From NCBI RefSeq assembly GCF_015546995.1, contig NZ_JADMUH010000003.1, positions 48,108 through 112,107 on the forward strand: DNA of 64,000 nucleotides, read 5' to 3'. The stretch's first letter is position 1; every line of letters starts with the position of its first letter. A model generated the notes under the pieces. The model saw only the letters and a list, made by a program, of their open reading frames with translations. It was not told the DNA's origin and did not search any database. Source of the DNA: Streptococcus infantis. Lineage in GTDB: Bacteria; Bacillota; Bacilli; Lactobacillales; Streptococcaceae. Positions 43,658 to 52,864 of the stretch are shown piece after piece. The position numbers were made by a program, and so were the translations under genes.

Positions 43658-44869
43658 CTATCTACTTCGAAGTTTCTTGCGGATTTTATAGGCGATATTA
43701 AACAAGAAATACAATGAGCTAGTTGGATAGTTAAACTCACCAGCAAACTCCTCAATTGTGGGATTAAATTTAGATTTAAAATTAAATAACCCGCCTTCTA
43801 AGTTGTTTTCAATTCCACCCATATTATGAGTCTCTGCCCCACGTTCAAATGAATGTTGAGCTGTCTCAAACCATGTAGGAATAGCAGGTTGATAGTGTCT
43901 AAACTCTTCATTCATTCCAGCATATAAGTTTTCTGAGGTTTTTCCAAATTCGATGGTCAAAGTTCCAGACAATGGGACGATACTGTCCCCTATATCAATA
44001 TGGTTCTTAAGAAAAGAAACCTCTTCCTCTAATCGTTTTCTCTCTTGCTGATTCTCTTTTACTTTGCCTTCTTTCGTTTTATCTGTAAATTTCTGTGCTG
44101 TTTTTAGATTCTTTTCGAGTTGATTCTCAACTTCTTTCAATCTATTAGGTAAATCTAAATAGCTCAGTGTGATAAAGGAGTGATCAGGATAAGTGTTCAG
44201 TAACTTTTGATAATAATCTTTGCCTCGTAAACTAATGTTCTTACGAGACTCTGTTTTCTTCATTAAAAATGAAAATTCATCTAATAAGTCGAGTCCACCG
44301 AATTTTACTTCCAATCCTTTATTTCTTGCAGTTCGGATAGCCTGCTTAGTAGACTTGGATAATTGATCTAGTGAGAAGTTTTCTTTATGAATATTGGCTT
44401 GAAAACGTGGTTGTATATTTTCTGCCATATCCTTTGTTAAGCCTGTCCAATAAACTTTATTTTTTTTCAGTTCTTCAATAATTTCAAAAGTTTTAGAGTT
44501 TTGAATAGTTTCTTGCCCAATAAGACCTCTACTGATAAATAAACTTGGATCAAATTTAACCATTATTGCATGGCTTTTTTTAGCAAGTTTTTTCAACGTC
44601 AAAAGTACAAATTTCAGAAGTTCTTTATCTTCATAGTCAATTACTGGACCTCGTGGAATATAGAACATAGAAAGTCCTAATGGTAGTGGCTGAATTAAGA
44701 TATTCGCTACTCCAACTAGTTGATCCTCTTTATAAAAGCCAACTCTCTCATTTCCCCAAGTATCCTTTATCTTGGACCAATCACTACTCTGCAATAAATT
44801 TCCTTGAGGATGATTTCCTAAAAACAAATCCCACTCTTTCACATCAACATTTATTTTATACGTAAACAT
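43658..44869 (-). CDS. FemABX-family aminoacyltransferase (MurM/MurN-like)
   Basis: A 403-aa protein of the FemX/MurM family, which uses aminoacyl-tRNA to add amino acids to the lysine of lipid II and so build interpeptide bridges. Two GNAT-like subdomains are interrupted by a coiled-coil arm (about 237-285, rich in Lys and Glu: NQLEKNLKTAQKF and ERKRLEEEVSFLKN), the tRNA-synthetase-like helical arm of the family. Motifs include FDPSLF and the closing NMGGIENNLEGGLFNFKSKF. It lies alone between pcsB and rpsB, a position where I do not recall such a gene in pneumococcus. The amino acid added is unknown. Confidence 0.88.
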   Translation of the reverse strand: MFTYKINVDVKEWDLFLGNHPQGNLLQSSDWSKIKDTWGNERVGFYKEDQLVGVANILIQPLPLGLSMFYIPRGPVIDYEDKELLKFVLLTLKKLAKKSHAIMVKFDPSLFISRGLIGQETIQNSKTFEIIEELKKNKVYWTGLTKDMAENIQPRFQANIHKENFSLDQLSKSTKQAIRTARNKGLEVKFGGLDLLDEFSFLMKKTESRKNISLRGKDYYQKLLNTYPDHSFITLSYLDLPNRLKEVENQLEKNLKTAQKFTDKTKEGKVKENQQERKRLEEEVSFLKNHIDIGDSIVPLSGTLTIEFGKTSENLYAGMNEEFRHYQPAIPTWFETAQHSFERGAETHNMGGIENNLEGGLFNFKSKFNPTIEEFAGEFNYPTSSLYFLFNIAYKIRKKLRSR

Positions 44870-45030
44870 AACTCCAACACCGACTCCCTTTAGAAACCTT
44901 TTTTATTAACGTGCTACACTCGTACTAAATCTCAAAATTTCATCTAACTTTAACTAAATAATTATAAGAAAAGAATATAAAATAAGTTCAAGTAATTATA
45001 TAATGAAATTTATTTTTCAGCACTATACAA

Positions 45031-45057
45031 AGGGTGAGATTTATAAAACCTCACCCT
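45031..45057 (-). terminator. Terminator of pcsB
   Basis: An 8-bp GC-rich stem AGGGTGAG/CTCACCCT with an 11-nt loop, about 22 bases after the pcsB stop. Confidence 0.75.
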
Positions 45058-45079
45058 AAATTTAGTAATAATCAGTATA

Positions 45080-46285
45080 TTAGTTTGGATAAATGTATCT
45101 TACAGTACCTCTTGATGCTGTCGGATTAAACCATCCACGATAATTTCCAATTGGTTGAGTTCCACTACCATCATAGTTACATTCAGAAACTTGAATACGA
45201 GTTGATGATTCAACAGCCGTAACAACTGCTACGTGACCATATCCTCCATCATCCCATGAAGCAATTGCACCAACTTGTGGTGTAGAACCTGTACGGAAAC
45301 CTGCAGCCGCTGCACTTGCAGCCCATTGGCCACCATTTCCCCAGTAATCGCCAGCCCATGGTGCTAAAGTTTTTGCACCCCATGTACATTGACCTACAGG
45401 ATAACTTGATGCATTTGAACTATAGGTTGGGCGCTGACTTACAGTAGTTACTGCAGGTGTGTAGCTTGAATCATCGTCTGATGATGAGCTTGAAGTTGCT
45501 TGTACTTGTGCTGCAAAGGTTGTATTTGCTGAAGCAGCAACTGTTTGTTGTTGACTTGTTTGTTTCGCTTTGTATGCTGCTTCTGCTTCAGCTGCAGCCT
45601 TAGCTTCTGCTTCAGCTGCTGCTTTTTGCTCTAACAAAGTAGCTTTGTCACTTTCTGCGGTAGCTTTTTCTGCTGCAAGATTCAACTCAGCGGCTTTCAA
45701 TTCTGCCTGTTTTGTTGTCAAGGCTTGAGCGTCATCAGCAAGTGTTTGTTGATTGGCAATAACTGTGTTGATTGCATTATTGTTTGCAACTTGTTTTTCA
45801 GAGATAGCTTTTTTATCTTCTTTTTGTTGTTGCAACATTTTATTGTTTGCTGAAACAATTTCACTCATAGCTGCTACACGAGAAATAGCTTCTGTGATTG
45901 AGTTAGAGTTAATAATTGTATTAATGTAGCTTGTAGCAGTTCCGTTAGTTTGTGCACTTCGAGCTTGGTTTTCAAGCGATTCATTTCGAGCTACGATGTT
46001 TTTTGAAAGCTCTGTGATTTCACCTTCAAGTTTTTTAGACTCTTCTTGAAGTTTTTCATTCTCAGCTTGCAACTTTTCTTGTTCCGTTTGAATAGCTGTT
46101 ACTTTAGTTTGAATCTCATCAACTTGTTTTTGAGCTTCCTTTTGTTGTGTTGTCAATTCACTAATTTTGCTATCTTGAGCAGCAATTTTTTCATTTGTTG
46201 TATTGGCTTGGACACTTGAAAGCACAGTTCCTTGTGAAACCAATACTGTACTTAATAAGAGTGATGCTAGAATTTTTTTCTTCAT
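45080..46285 (-). CDS. pcsB: Peptidoglycan hydrolase PcsB
   Basis: A 401-aa secreted cell-separation hydrolase. It has a signal peptide (1-28, ends SSVQA), a long coiled coil (about 30-205), an Ala/Glu-rich linker with repeats of [10 protein letters not shown] type (205-250), a Ser-rich segment and a C-terminal CHAP domain with C300 (QCTWGAK) and H351 (GYGHVAVV). In pneumococcus it is essential, is activated by FtsEX and depends on WalR. It has its own promoter with a WalR box and is separated from mreCD by a terminator. Confidence 0.96.
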   Translation of the reverse strand: MKKKILASLLLSTVLVSQGTVLSSVQANTTNEKIAAQDSKISELTTQQKEAQKQVDEIQTKVTAIQTEQEKLQAENEKLQEESKKLEGEITELSKNIVARNESLENQARSAQTNGTATSYINTIINSNSITEAISRVAAMSEIVSANNKMLQQQKEDKKAISEKQVANNNAINTVIANQQTLADDAQALTTKQAELKAAELNLAAEKATAESDKATLLEQKAAAEAEAKAAAEAEAAYKAKQTSQQQTVAASANTTFAAQVQATSSSSSDDDSSYTPAVTTVSQRPTYSSNASSYPVGQCTWGAKTLAPWAGDYWGNGGQWAASAAAAGFRTGSTPQVGAIASWDDGGYGHVAVVTAVESSTRIQVSECNYDGSGTQPIGNYRGWFNPTASRGTVRYIYPN

Positions 46286-46319
46286 AGTGTAAATACTCCT
46301 TCTTTAAAAAGACAATACT

Positions 46320-46363
46320 AGTATATCAAAAAAAGGCCTAATAAATATTACGCCTTTATTACA
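46320..46363 (-). promoter_or_regulatory. pcsB: pcsB promoter with WalR box
   Basis: On the minus strand TGTAAT-AAAGG-CGTAAT (46363-46347) matches TGTWAH-N5-TGTWAH with one mismatch. TATACT (46325-46320) is the -10. There is no consensus -35, as expected for an activated promoter. Confidence 0.75.
46328..46357 (-). terminator. mreCD terminator overlapping the WalR box
   Basis: Stem AAAGGC/GCCTTT with a 14-nt loop and a run of U on the minus strand. Its 5' arm lies inside the WalR box of pcsB. Confidence 0.65.
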
Positions 46364-46377
46364 GTTTTGTTTCTTTC

Positions 46378-46872
46378 TTATAGATATATTTTTTCAAAAA
46401 TATATTGGAAAACTAACATCCATATAAAATTCAATATCATAGTAGGACCCAGACTATAAACTATAAAAACAGGTAGATTTTCTGCAGTCAATCCTACCAC
46501 ATGTGCTAGGATAAAGCTACCAAATTCAAATATAAAAGTCATCATTAAAACTGCTAGCAATCGAGTCCATCTATTTGACAAAATAACTGAGTTGCTTTTA
46601 TATACGATTGCTCCAATAATCACAAAAAGAAGACTGGCTATCCCTATCAGATGGAAGAAATAGATATCGTATATAAGTCCTAGAACCAAGCAATAGGCCA
46701 AAAACAGATATTCTGATACTTCGATTGTCTCGAATAATAAGAAGATGAAGATGAAGTGGCTTATAATTTGAAAATGTGGGAAAAAGCTATTTACAAATTG
46801 TCCTAAATGGCTATCTATTAAAATGATTACGGGCAAGAGCAAAAACATACCTATTTGCTTAAAAAGTCTCAT
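46378..46872 (-). CDS. mreD: Rod-shape protein MreD
   Basis: A 164-aa integral membrane protein with five or six spans and few charged residues, of the MreD family. It starts 4 bases inside the end of mreC. In ovococci MreC and MreD direct peripheral peptidoglycan synthesis. It is the last gene of the long leftward operon. Confidence 0.92.
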   Translation of the reverse strand: MRLFKQIGMFLLLPVIILIDSHLGQFVNSFFPHFQIISHFIFIFLLFETIEVSEYLFLAYCLVLGLIYDIYFFHLIGIASLLFVIIGAIVYKSNSVILSNRWTRLLAVLMMTFIFEFGSFILAHVVGLTAENLPVFIVYSLGPTMILNFIWMLVFQYIFEKIYL

Positions 46873-47690
46873 GATGGATTCCCCACTAACTCTACGACTT
46901 TAAGATTCATTGGATCAGCATGCATTTTGACCATAACTTCTCTTGCCAGATAATCATTAGTAGGGGTCACAGATACGACTTCTCCTACAGGAATGTCTGT
47001 AGCATTGAAGTTCCCCAAACCTCCAGTTACTACTTTATCACCTTGACTAATATCTCCACTATTATTTAGCTGACTAATTTTCAGTAGTTCTTTTTCCTTA
47101 TCATAACCAATAATGATACCATAAATGCTACTAGAACCATGCTGGATTTTAACAGAAATCTTCTCTGTATTCTCAGCGTTTGTTAATAAATTGACCACAG
47201 TTGAGTTGTCTTCTACGTTTTCAACGCTTCCAACCAATCCTCCACCAGAAACAACAAGCATACTAGTTGTTACACCTTGTTGCGAACCAACATTAACTGT
47301 TAACTCTTGTTTCCAAGTCGCCGGAGTTCTCATGATAACATCCGCAGCAATTAGCTTAGTCGCATTTGATTTTGACTTCATATCTAGTAATTGACGCAGT
47401 TGTTCATTTTCTTCTTTTAAGCGATCTGCTTCATTCTTTTCCTTTTCCATTTGATAGAATTCTTTTTTGAGAGTTTCATTCTCATTATAAGCTCTCGTCA
47501 AATTTCCTAAATCTGACTTTGTAGATTCTAACCATTGAAATGGTTTTTGCACAATTCTGTCTATCAGAGAAATGCCATCTCCAGCTTTTGTCACAACTGT
47601 ACTTGACTGTGTCGTCACTAAAAAAACAGAAACTACTAGTATAACGACAAATAGAACAATGATATATTTTGATTTTTTAAAACGGTTCAT
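46869..47690 (-). CDS. mreC: Cell-shape protein MreC
   Basis: A 273-aa bitopic protein. A single span (about 8-28) is followed by a coiled coil (65-105, ENETLKKEFYQMEKEKNEA in part) and two six-stranded beta-barrel domains. It scaffolds the elongation machinery outside the membrane. It lies 31 bp after ecfT and overlaps mreD. The family assignment is firm. Confidence 0.95.
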   Translation of the reverse strand: MNRFKKSKYIIVLFVVILVVSVFLVTTQSSTVVTKAGDGISLIDRIVQKPFQWLESTKSDLGNLTRAYNENETLKKEFYQMEKEKNEADRLKEENEQLRQLLDMKSKSNATKLIAADVIMRTPATWKQELTVNVGSQQGVTTSMLVVSGGGLVGSVENVEDNSTVVNLLTNAENTEKISVKIQHGSSSIYGIIIGYDKEKELLKISQLNNSGDISQGDKVVTGGLGNFNATDIPVGEVVSVTPTNDYLAREVMVKMHADPMNLKVVELVGNPS

Positions 47691-47721
47691 ACCTCTACCC
47701 TATCTCATTCTATACTTCACT

Positions 47722-48516
47722 TTAGGATTTCAACAAAAATAGAATCAAACCCAACACACATACCAGGAGTAAGGCCACACTATCTTTATTCATCCAATTC
47801 AACTGCCGGTACTGACTGCGTCCGTTCCCACCTTGATATCCTCTAGCCTCCATGGCTGTAGCAAGAGAATCTGCTCGTTTCAAACTCGTAGCGAATAATG
47901 GAATCAAAATAGGAATCATAGCCTTAACTTTTTGGATTATATTTCCTTCTCCAAAATCAACACCACGCGCCTTTTGAGCGTTCATAATTCGAATCGTATC
48001 ATCCATTAAGGTTGGTACAAAACGTAAACTCATAGACAACATGAGCCCGATTTCATGAACAGGAACCTTAAATCTTTTCAAGGGTCCAAGCAAGGACTCA
48101 ACTGCTGTAGCCAAGCTTAATGGCATGGTTGTCAAGGTAAGCAAAGTTGAGAAAAAGATAATCAACACAAAGCGGCAAAAAATAATTCCCGCCTGCTCAA
48201 TGCCATGACTCGTGATTTTAATAAACCCCATCTCGAACAAGACATCTCCACCAGAGATAAAGAAAAGTTGAAAAAGAGTTGTAAAAGCAATCAGAAAAAA
48301 CATAGATCGCAAACCTTTTATGAAAAAGGATAAGGGAACCTCAGATAAGGCTACAAATATACCTGTTACAACGAAAAGGATTACATTAGTTATTGGATTA
48401 TTGGCCCAAAAAACGATCATAATCAATAAAATCATTGCCACTAACTTACTACGAGGATCCAAACGATGAACAATCGAATTTCCTGGTATGTAACGACCTA
48501 AAATCATGTTATCCAT
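47722..48516 (-). CDS. ecfT: ECF transporter transmembrane subunit EcfT
   Basis: A 264-aa integral membrane coupling protein of the group II energy-coupling-factor module. About five spans; the two coupling motifs end in Ala-Arg-Gly ([10 protein letters not shown] near 185 and [11 protein letters not shown] near 225). The module serves interchangeable S-components for vitamins such as riboflavin, folate or biotin. It overlaps ecfA2 by 8 bases. Confidence 0.95.
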   Translation of the reverse strand: MDNMILGRYIPGNSIVHRLDPRSKLVAMILLIMIVFWANNPITNVILFVVTGIFVALSEVPLSFFIKGLRSMFFLIAFTTLFQLFFISGGDVLFEMGFIKITSHGIEQAGIIFCRFVLIIFFSTLLTLTTMPLSLATAVESLLGPLKRFKVPVHEIGLMLSMSLRFVPTLMDDTIRIMNAQKARGVDFGEGNIIQKVKAMIPILIPLFATSLKRADSLATAMEARGYQGGNGRSQYRQLNWMNKDSVALLLVCVLGLILFLLKS

Positions 48517-49348
48517 TGATGAACTCCTTAAACTCCTCTATCGTTATCGGCAATTGTTTAAAAGAAACTCCTCGTTCAGCTAGCCTTTGAGCAAATCTTG
48601 TGATTTTTGGAACACCTAATTGGATTTTTTCCATGAATTCGACATTTTGAAAAACAAGACTTGGCTTCCCACTCTTGACCAACTTTCCTTTTTCCATCAC
48701 ATAAACTTGGTCAGCAAATTCGGCCACGTCATCCATCAGATGGGTCACTAAAACAATCGTGATACCATCCTGATGAAGTTTTTTAAACAAGGCCATTAAC
48801 TCTTTTCGACCAATTGGATCCAAACCAGCTGTTGGCTCATCTAAGACCAAAATGCTAGGCTCCATCGCCAAAATACCAGCAATCGCAACCCTTCTCATTT
48901 GTCCGCCTGAAAGCTCAAAGGGACTACGTCCAAAGAGTGACTCATCAATTCCTACTAAAGCTAGTTTTTCACGCGCAATAGCTTCTGCCTCTTCTACAGA
49001 GACTCCAAAATTTTGAGGTCCAAAAGCCACATCTTTTAAGACAGTCTCCTCAAAGATTTGATTTTCTGCAAACTGAAAGACTAAGCCCACTTGTTTGCGA
49101 ATTTGACGAATTTGCTTATTGACGGATGTTGATGTAATTAATGTATCAAAGATACGAACACTTCCCTTTGTGGGAACCAACAAACCATTCAAAAGTTGAA
49201 GAATTGTAGATTTCCCGCTTCCTGTATGCCCAATAATTGCTGTATAAGATCCATCCTCTATTGACAAATTAACATCGGACAAGGCAGCTGAGGCAAAGGG
49301 TGTTCCTTCCTGATACGTATAACTCACATTGTCTAGAATAATTCCCAT
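48509..49348 (-). CDS. ecfA2: ECF transporter ATP-binding subunit EcfA2
   Basis: A 279-aa ABC ATPase with Walker [10 protein letters not shown] (39-47), signature [13 protein letters not shown], Walker [14 protein letters not shown] and H-loop VTHLMDD. It pairs with EcfA1 on EcfT. It overlaps ecfA1 by 16 bases. Confidence 0.95.
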   Translation of the reverse strand: MGIILDNVSYTYQEGTPFASAALSDVNLSIEDGSYTAIIGHTGSGKSTILQLLNGLLVPTKGSVRIFDTLITSTSVNKQIRQIRKQVGLVFQFAENQIFEETVLKDVAFGPQNFGVSVEEAEAIAREKLALVGIDESLFGRSPFELSGGQMRRVAIAGILAMEPSILVLDEPTAGLDPIGRKELMALFKKLHQDGITIVLVTHLMDDVAEFADQVYVMEKGKLVKSGKPSLVFQNVEFMEKIQLGVPKITRFAQRLAERGVSFKQLPITIEEFKEFING

Positions 49349-50160
49349 AAAGCCTCCTCGAGCTCCTCTTCGGTCAGGTAGTGCTCTGGTAATTTCAAGC
49401 CACTAGTACGTAGCGATTCTTTTAATTGGTTGACAAAGGGTTGATCTAAACCAATTTGATCTAAATCTGACCTAGAGAATAATTCTCTAGGAGTGCTTGT
49501 TGACTCGACCTCTCCTTTTTTCATCACCAAAACACGGTCGCTCATAGCAACCTCATCTAAGTCATGTGTAATGGATATGACTGTCATATGGTGATCTTGG
49601 CGAATCTTTTGGACGATCTTAATCAACTCTAGACGCCCCTCTGGATCCAACATGCTTGTAGCCTCATCCAAAATTAAAATGTCTGGTCGCAGAGCGACAA
49701 CTCCTGCGATAGCCACCCTTTGTTTTTGACCGCCTGATAAACGAGATGGTTCCTTTTTAGAAAATTCTGCCATGCCAACCAATGATAAAGCTTCAGTAAC
49801 TCGAACCTCCATCTCTTCAAGTGGAATCCCTTGGTTTTCTAGTCCAAAAGCAACGTCATCTTCTACGGTTGCCCCCACGAATTGGTTATCAGGATTTTGA
49901 AATACCATACCAATCTTACGTCTTTTTTCCCAGACGTTTTCCGGAGTTAGGCAATCACCGTCTATCCAAATTTCTCCAGATTCCGCTTCTAGCAAACCGT
50001 CAATCAAGCGAACAGTTGTTGATTTTCCACTACCATTATGACCAACGATAGACAACCATTCTCCACGTTTCACGTGAAACGAAATGTTATGAACATCATA
50101 GTGTTCTTGATCTGTCTGATATTGAAATGACAGATTCTTAATTCCAATAATCGATTCCAT
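49333..50160 (-). CDS. ecfA1: ECF transporter ATP-binding subunit EcfA1
   Basis: A 275-aa ABC ATPase with Walker [10 protein letters not shown] (39-47), Q-loop [23 protein letters not shown], signature [13 protein letters not shown] and Walker [14 protein letters not shown] (EA in place of EP, typical of EcfA1). Its early coding region contains a 14/16 match to the ParB site parS. It follows pgsA by 2 bp. Confidence 0.95.
   Translation of the reverse strand: MESIIGIKNLSFQYQTDQEHYDVHNISFHVKRGEWLSIVGHNGSGKSTTVRLIDGLLEAESGEIWIDGDCLTPENVWEKRRKIGMVFQNPDNQFVGATVEDDVAFGLENQGIPLEEMEVRVTEALSLVGMAEFSKKEPSRLSGGQKQRVAIAGVVALRPDILILDEATSMLDPEGRLELIKIVQKIRQDHHMTVISITHDLDEVAMSDRVLVMKKGEVESTSTPRELFSRSDLDQIGLDQPFVNQLKESLRTSGLKLPEHYLTEEELEEALWELF
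50066..50081. other. parS-like ParB-binding site inside ecfA1
   Basis: CGTTTCACGTGAAACG is a perfect 16-bp palindrome that matches parS TGTTTCACGTGAAACA at the 14 central positions. It encodes part of the FHVKRG segment of EcfA1 (about residues 27-32). Confidence 0.75.
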
Positions 50161-50162
50161 AT

Positions 50163-50702
50163 TTAGCGAAAGGTTCCTTTAAACAAATACGCGCTTCCCT
50201 TGAAGTAATCATAACCAGAATAAACTGTAAAGAACAAAGCGATATAAAGAGTTATCTGACCGATTAAATTCCAATGAAATAACAAGAAGATAATCGCAAA
50301 CATCTGACTGAATGTCTTGATTTTTCCAGGCATAGCAGCAGCCAGAACGGTTCCACCCGTTTCAACTAAAAGCAAGCGCAACCCAGTAACTGCAAGTTCT
50401 CGGCAAATGATTACAGCTACTACCCAAGCAGGAGCCATATTTAGACCTACTAGCATGATAAAGGCCGACATAACTAACAACTTATCTGCCATTGGATCTG
50501 CGAATTTCCCAAAATTGCTAACTACTTGCCATTTTCTAGCTAAATAGCCATCTAGATAGTCAGTGATACTGGCAATGGCAAAAATAATTGCTGCTATTTT
50601 ATGTAACACAGGAGACTGTCCAAATGATAGAAGGAGAACAAAAATCGGAATAAATAAAATTCTACCAAGCGTAAGTATGTTAGGAATATTCTCTTTTTTC
50701 AT
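50163..50702 (-). CDS. pgsA: CDP-diacylglycerol-glycerol-3-phosphate 3-phosphatidyltransferase
   Basis: A 179-aa CDP-alcohol phosphotransferase, the committed step of phosphatidylglycerol synthesis. The active-site motif D-x2-DG-x2-AR-x8-G-x3-D-x3-D is visible as SITDYLDGYLARKW followed by FGKFADPMADKLL (about 41-75). Four or more spans. It lies 11 bp after rodZ and directly before ecfA1. Confidence 0.96.
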   Translation of the reverse strand: MKKENIPNILTLGRILFIPIFVLLLSFGQSPVLHKIAAIIFAIASITDYLDGYLARKWQVVSNFGKFADPMADKLLVMSAFIMLVGLNMAPAWVVAVIICRELAVTGLRLLLVETGGTVLAAAMPGKIKTFSQMFAIIFLLFHWNLIGQITLYIALFFTVYSGYDYFKGSAYLFKGTFR

Positions 50703-50713
50703 GTTATCCTTCC

Positions 50714-51541
50714 TTAATTTGAACTTAATTTCAATGTAATCCAGCCAGTTTGACCAGTTAATTTCGAAGTATCAATTTCATGATTATCGATTTTGATTTT
50801 CACGCCTTTGACAACGCCTAATGTGATAGTTACTGGAGAGCCTTTAGAAACTGTTGTTTTGGCCATCTTATTATTAGGCTCAAGAGTAGTTCCTCCAGCC
50901 AATTCAGTATCTGAAACACTAATCCAGCTTGTTGCATCCGTCACAGACAGTTGAAGTTCGGCAGTATCTTTATCAGTTTTATATTCTACCGATATAACAT
51001 CTCCCTGGCCAGAAACCGTCACAGTTGATGTGTCGCTCGAACTTGATGGGCTAGTGGTTTGATTGCTAGTTGTTGTTTCACTACTTGTTGCACTTGTTGT
51101 CGTAGTCACAACATTATAGTTGGCTGAAGTTGTTGCTGTCGGTTGTGTTTGAATGTAATTCCAAACATAATAAGAAACAAAAATTATAATTGATAAGGAG
51201 AAGAGAATAAAGTAAAACAGAGGGAGCAAGGAACGTTTCTTACGATTAGAACGTCTACGACCTGATAGTTCTATCTCATCAACATCAACTTCCTCATAGG
51301 TAATCATACTCCCTGAATCATATGCGTCTAAAACAAGGTTTTCATCCAACTCAACTGCCCAAGCATACTTCCTCAAAAAAGAACGTGTATAAAAAGGGCT
51401 TGGTAATTGGTCGAAATCATCTGATTCTAAAGCCTCAAGCAGATTCAGTTGAATGTCTGTCTTGCGCTGCAATTCCTCTAAACTCAAACCTTGATTGATT
51501 CTTGCTAAACGTAACACTTCACCAATTGTTTTTTTTCTCAT
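50714..51541 (-). CDS. rodZ: RodZ-family HTH membrane protein
   Basis: A bitopic cell-shape protein of about 275 aa. It has an N-terminal helix-turn-helix domain (1-75, KTIGEVLRLARINQGLSLEELQ), a basic juxtamembrane cluster (RRRSNRKKRS), one span (about 108-130), a Ser/Thr-rich low-complexity linker and a C-terminal beta-sandwich DUF4115 domain. The MRKKTIG start (51541) is the family start; an ATG nine bases upstream is an alternative. Adjacent to pgsA, as the homologue YmfM is in Bacillus. Confidence 0.9.
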   Translation of the reverse strand: MRKKTIGEVLRLARINQGLSLEELQRKTDIQLNLLEALESDDFDQLPSPFYTRSFLRKYAWAVELDENLVLDAYDSGSMITYEEVDVDEIELSGRRRSNRKKRSLLPLFYFILFSLSIIIFVSYYVWNYIQTQPTATTSANYNVVTTTTSATSSETTTSNQTTSPSSSSDTSTVTVSGQGDVISVEYKTDKDTAELQLSVTDATSWISVSDTELAGGTTLEPNNKMAKTTVSKGSPVTITLGVVKGVKIKIDNHEIDTSKLTGQTGWITLKLSSN

Positions 51542-51583
51542 ACTTACCATGCCTTCTTTCTAGTTTATTTTATATTTCGATGG

Positions 51584-52864
51584 CTATAGTGGAAAAATTG
51601 TAAATTCAACCATTTCACTATTGTCGATAAAATGATGTCCTACCTCAAGAACATCATCCAAGGTCATTTCCTGTATAATCTTTGGTAAATCAAACAGGGT
51701 TGTTTCGTCAGAATGTGACTGATATTGGGTCGCAATAAATTCTAAAGAGTTCATACTATGGATAAATTCTCCATAAATTTCACTTTTGATTAAATCAAGA
51801 TGTTCTTCCGAAATATCTGCATCAGTAACAAAGCTCTGAATTGCCTTTCGGAATTGATGCGAAATAGCAACAGGTTCCTTTGTGTCCATTGTCAGCATCA
51901 AAAAGTTAAAACGTCGATTGATTTCAACTTCTAAAGATAATGAAGAATCTAATTTCCCAGTTTCATACAAACTCTGAAATCTTTTAGAAGTCCAACCAAA
52001 CATCATCGTAAATAACGCTCTTAATAGAACGCTATATCGATAGCAGTCCTGATGACCCATATCAGAATTCGTTCGAACCCCTATTGCTAATTTAGGTGAT
52101 GCAACATCCATACGAATACTCTCAACCTTCTTTACAGGGTGTAAAGCGATTGGTTCTTTTGGATTTTGAACTATACAACCTCCAACATCCTTTTGCGAGA
52201 AATAATTCTGTATCCACTCTAAATCAAAATTTCCAACGAGGAAAATTTGGCTATTGACAGGAGTGTAAAATTCATCAAAATTGTCCCGTAGATCCTCTAA
52301 ACTAATATCTTCTATCGAATCTTCAGTCCCAACAATATCTGAAGCTAGTGGAGTTTCTGGATATAGATTTGCAAGTGTTTTAAAGAACAAGCAAGAATCA
52401 GGGTCATCCTGATACATTTCGCGTTCTTGTTGAATAATATCCTTTTCTCGTTCAACAGATTCTTCAGTAATGTTAAAGCTAGTAACAAGCTCGTCAAGCA
52501 AGTCCAAACACTCAGCGACATTGTCAGAGGTTGAAAAAAGATAACTTGTATTTGTAAAGCTTGTAAAGGCGTTACTATCTGCACCTAATTTGGTAAATGC
52601 AGCCATGATATCTTCAGAATTTTCTCTTTCAAAAAGTTTATGTTCTAAAAAATGAGCAATCCCCTTAGGATATGTTTTCTTTTTACTATCTCTAGCTGTA
52701 AACTCAGTGTCAACTGAACCAACATAGACAGTTACTACACCATAAACTTCGTTAAAATCATTTTTAGGAAGCAAAGAAACTGTCAGTCCGTTTTCTAATT
52801 TCGCTTGATAAAGAGTTTCCTTTACAGCAGGATAATATTTCTCTTGAAAAGTAACTCTAGTCAT
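51584..52864 (-). CDS. M16 metallopeptidase, active-type subunit (YmfH-like)
   Basis: A 426-aa insulinase-like protein. The inverted zinc motif HxxEH is present as AHFLEHKLF (about 70-78), with the distal Glu region following. The pairing with an adjacent motif-less M16 protein is typical of heterodimeric processing peptidases. The operon order M16-M16-rodZ-pgsA is like ymfF-ymfH-ymfM-pgsA in Bacillus. The substrate is unknown. It overlaps the upstream partner by 4 bases. Confidence 0.91.
   Translation of the reverse strand: MTRVTFQEKYYPAVKETLYQAKLENGLTVSLLPKNDFNEVYGVVTVYVGSVDTEFTARDSKKKTYPKGIAHFLEHKLFERENSEDIMAAFTKLGADSNAFTSFTNTSYLFSTSDNVAECLDLLDELVTSFNITEESVEREKDIIQQEREMYQDDPDSCLFFKTLANLYPETPLASDIVGTEDSIEDISLEDLRDNFDEFYTPVNSQIFLVGNFDLEWIQNYFSQKDVGGCIVQNPKEPIALHPVKKVESIRMDVASPKLAIGVRTNSDMGHQDCYRYSVLLRALFTMMFGWTSKRFQSLYETGKLDSSLSLEVEINRRFNFLMLTMDTKEPVAISHQFRKAIQSFVTDADISEEHLDLIKSEIYGEFIHSMNSLEFIATQYQSHSDETTLFDLPKIIQEMTLDDVLEVGHHFIDNSEMVEFTIFPL

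Noticed and set aside
44930-44945. Possible ComX box TACGAGTG upstream of the FemABX gene
   Set aside because: Two mismatches in the core, and no T-tract in the expected position.
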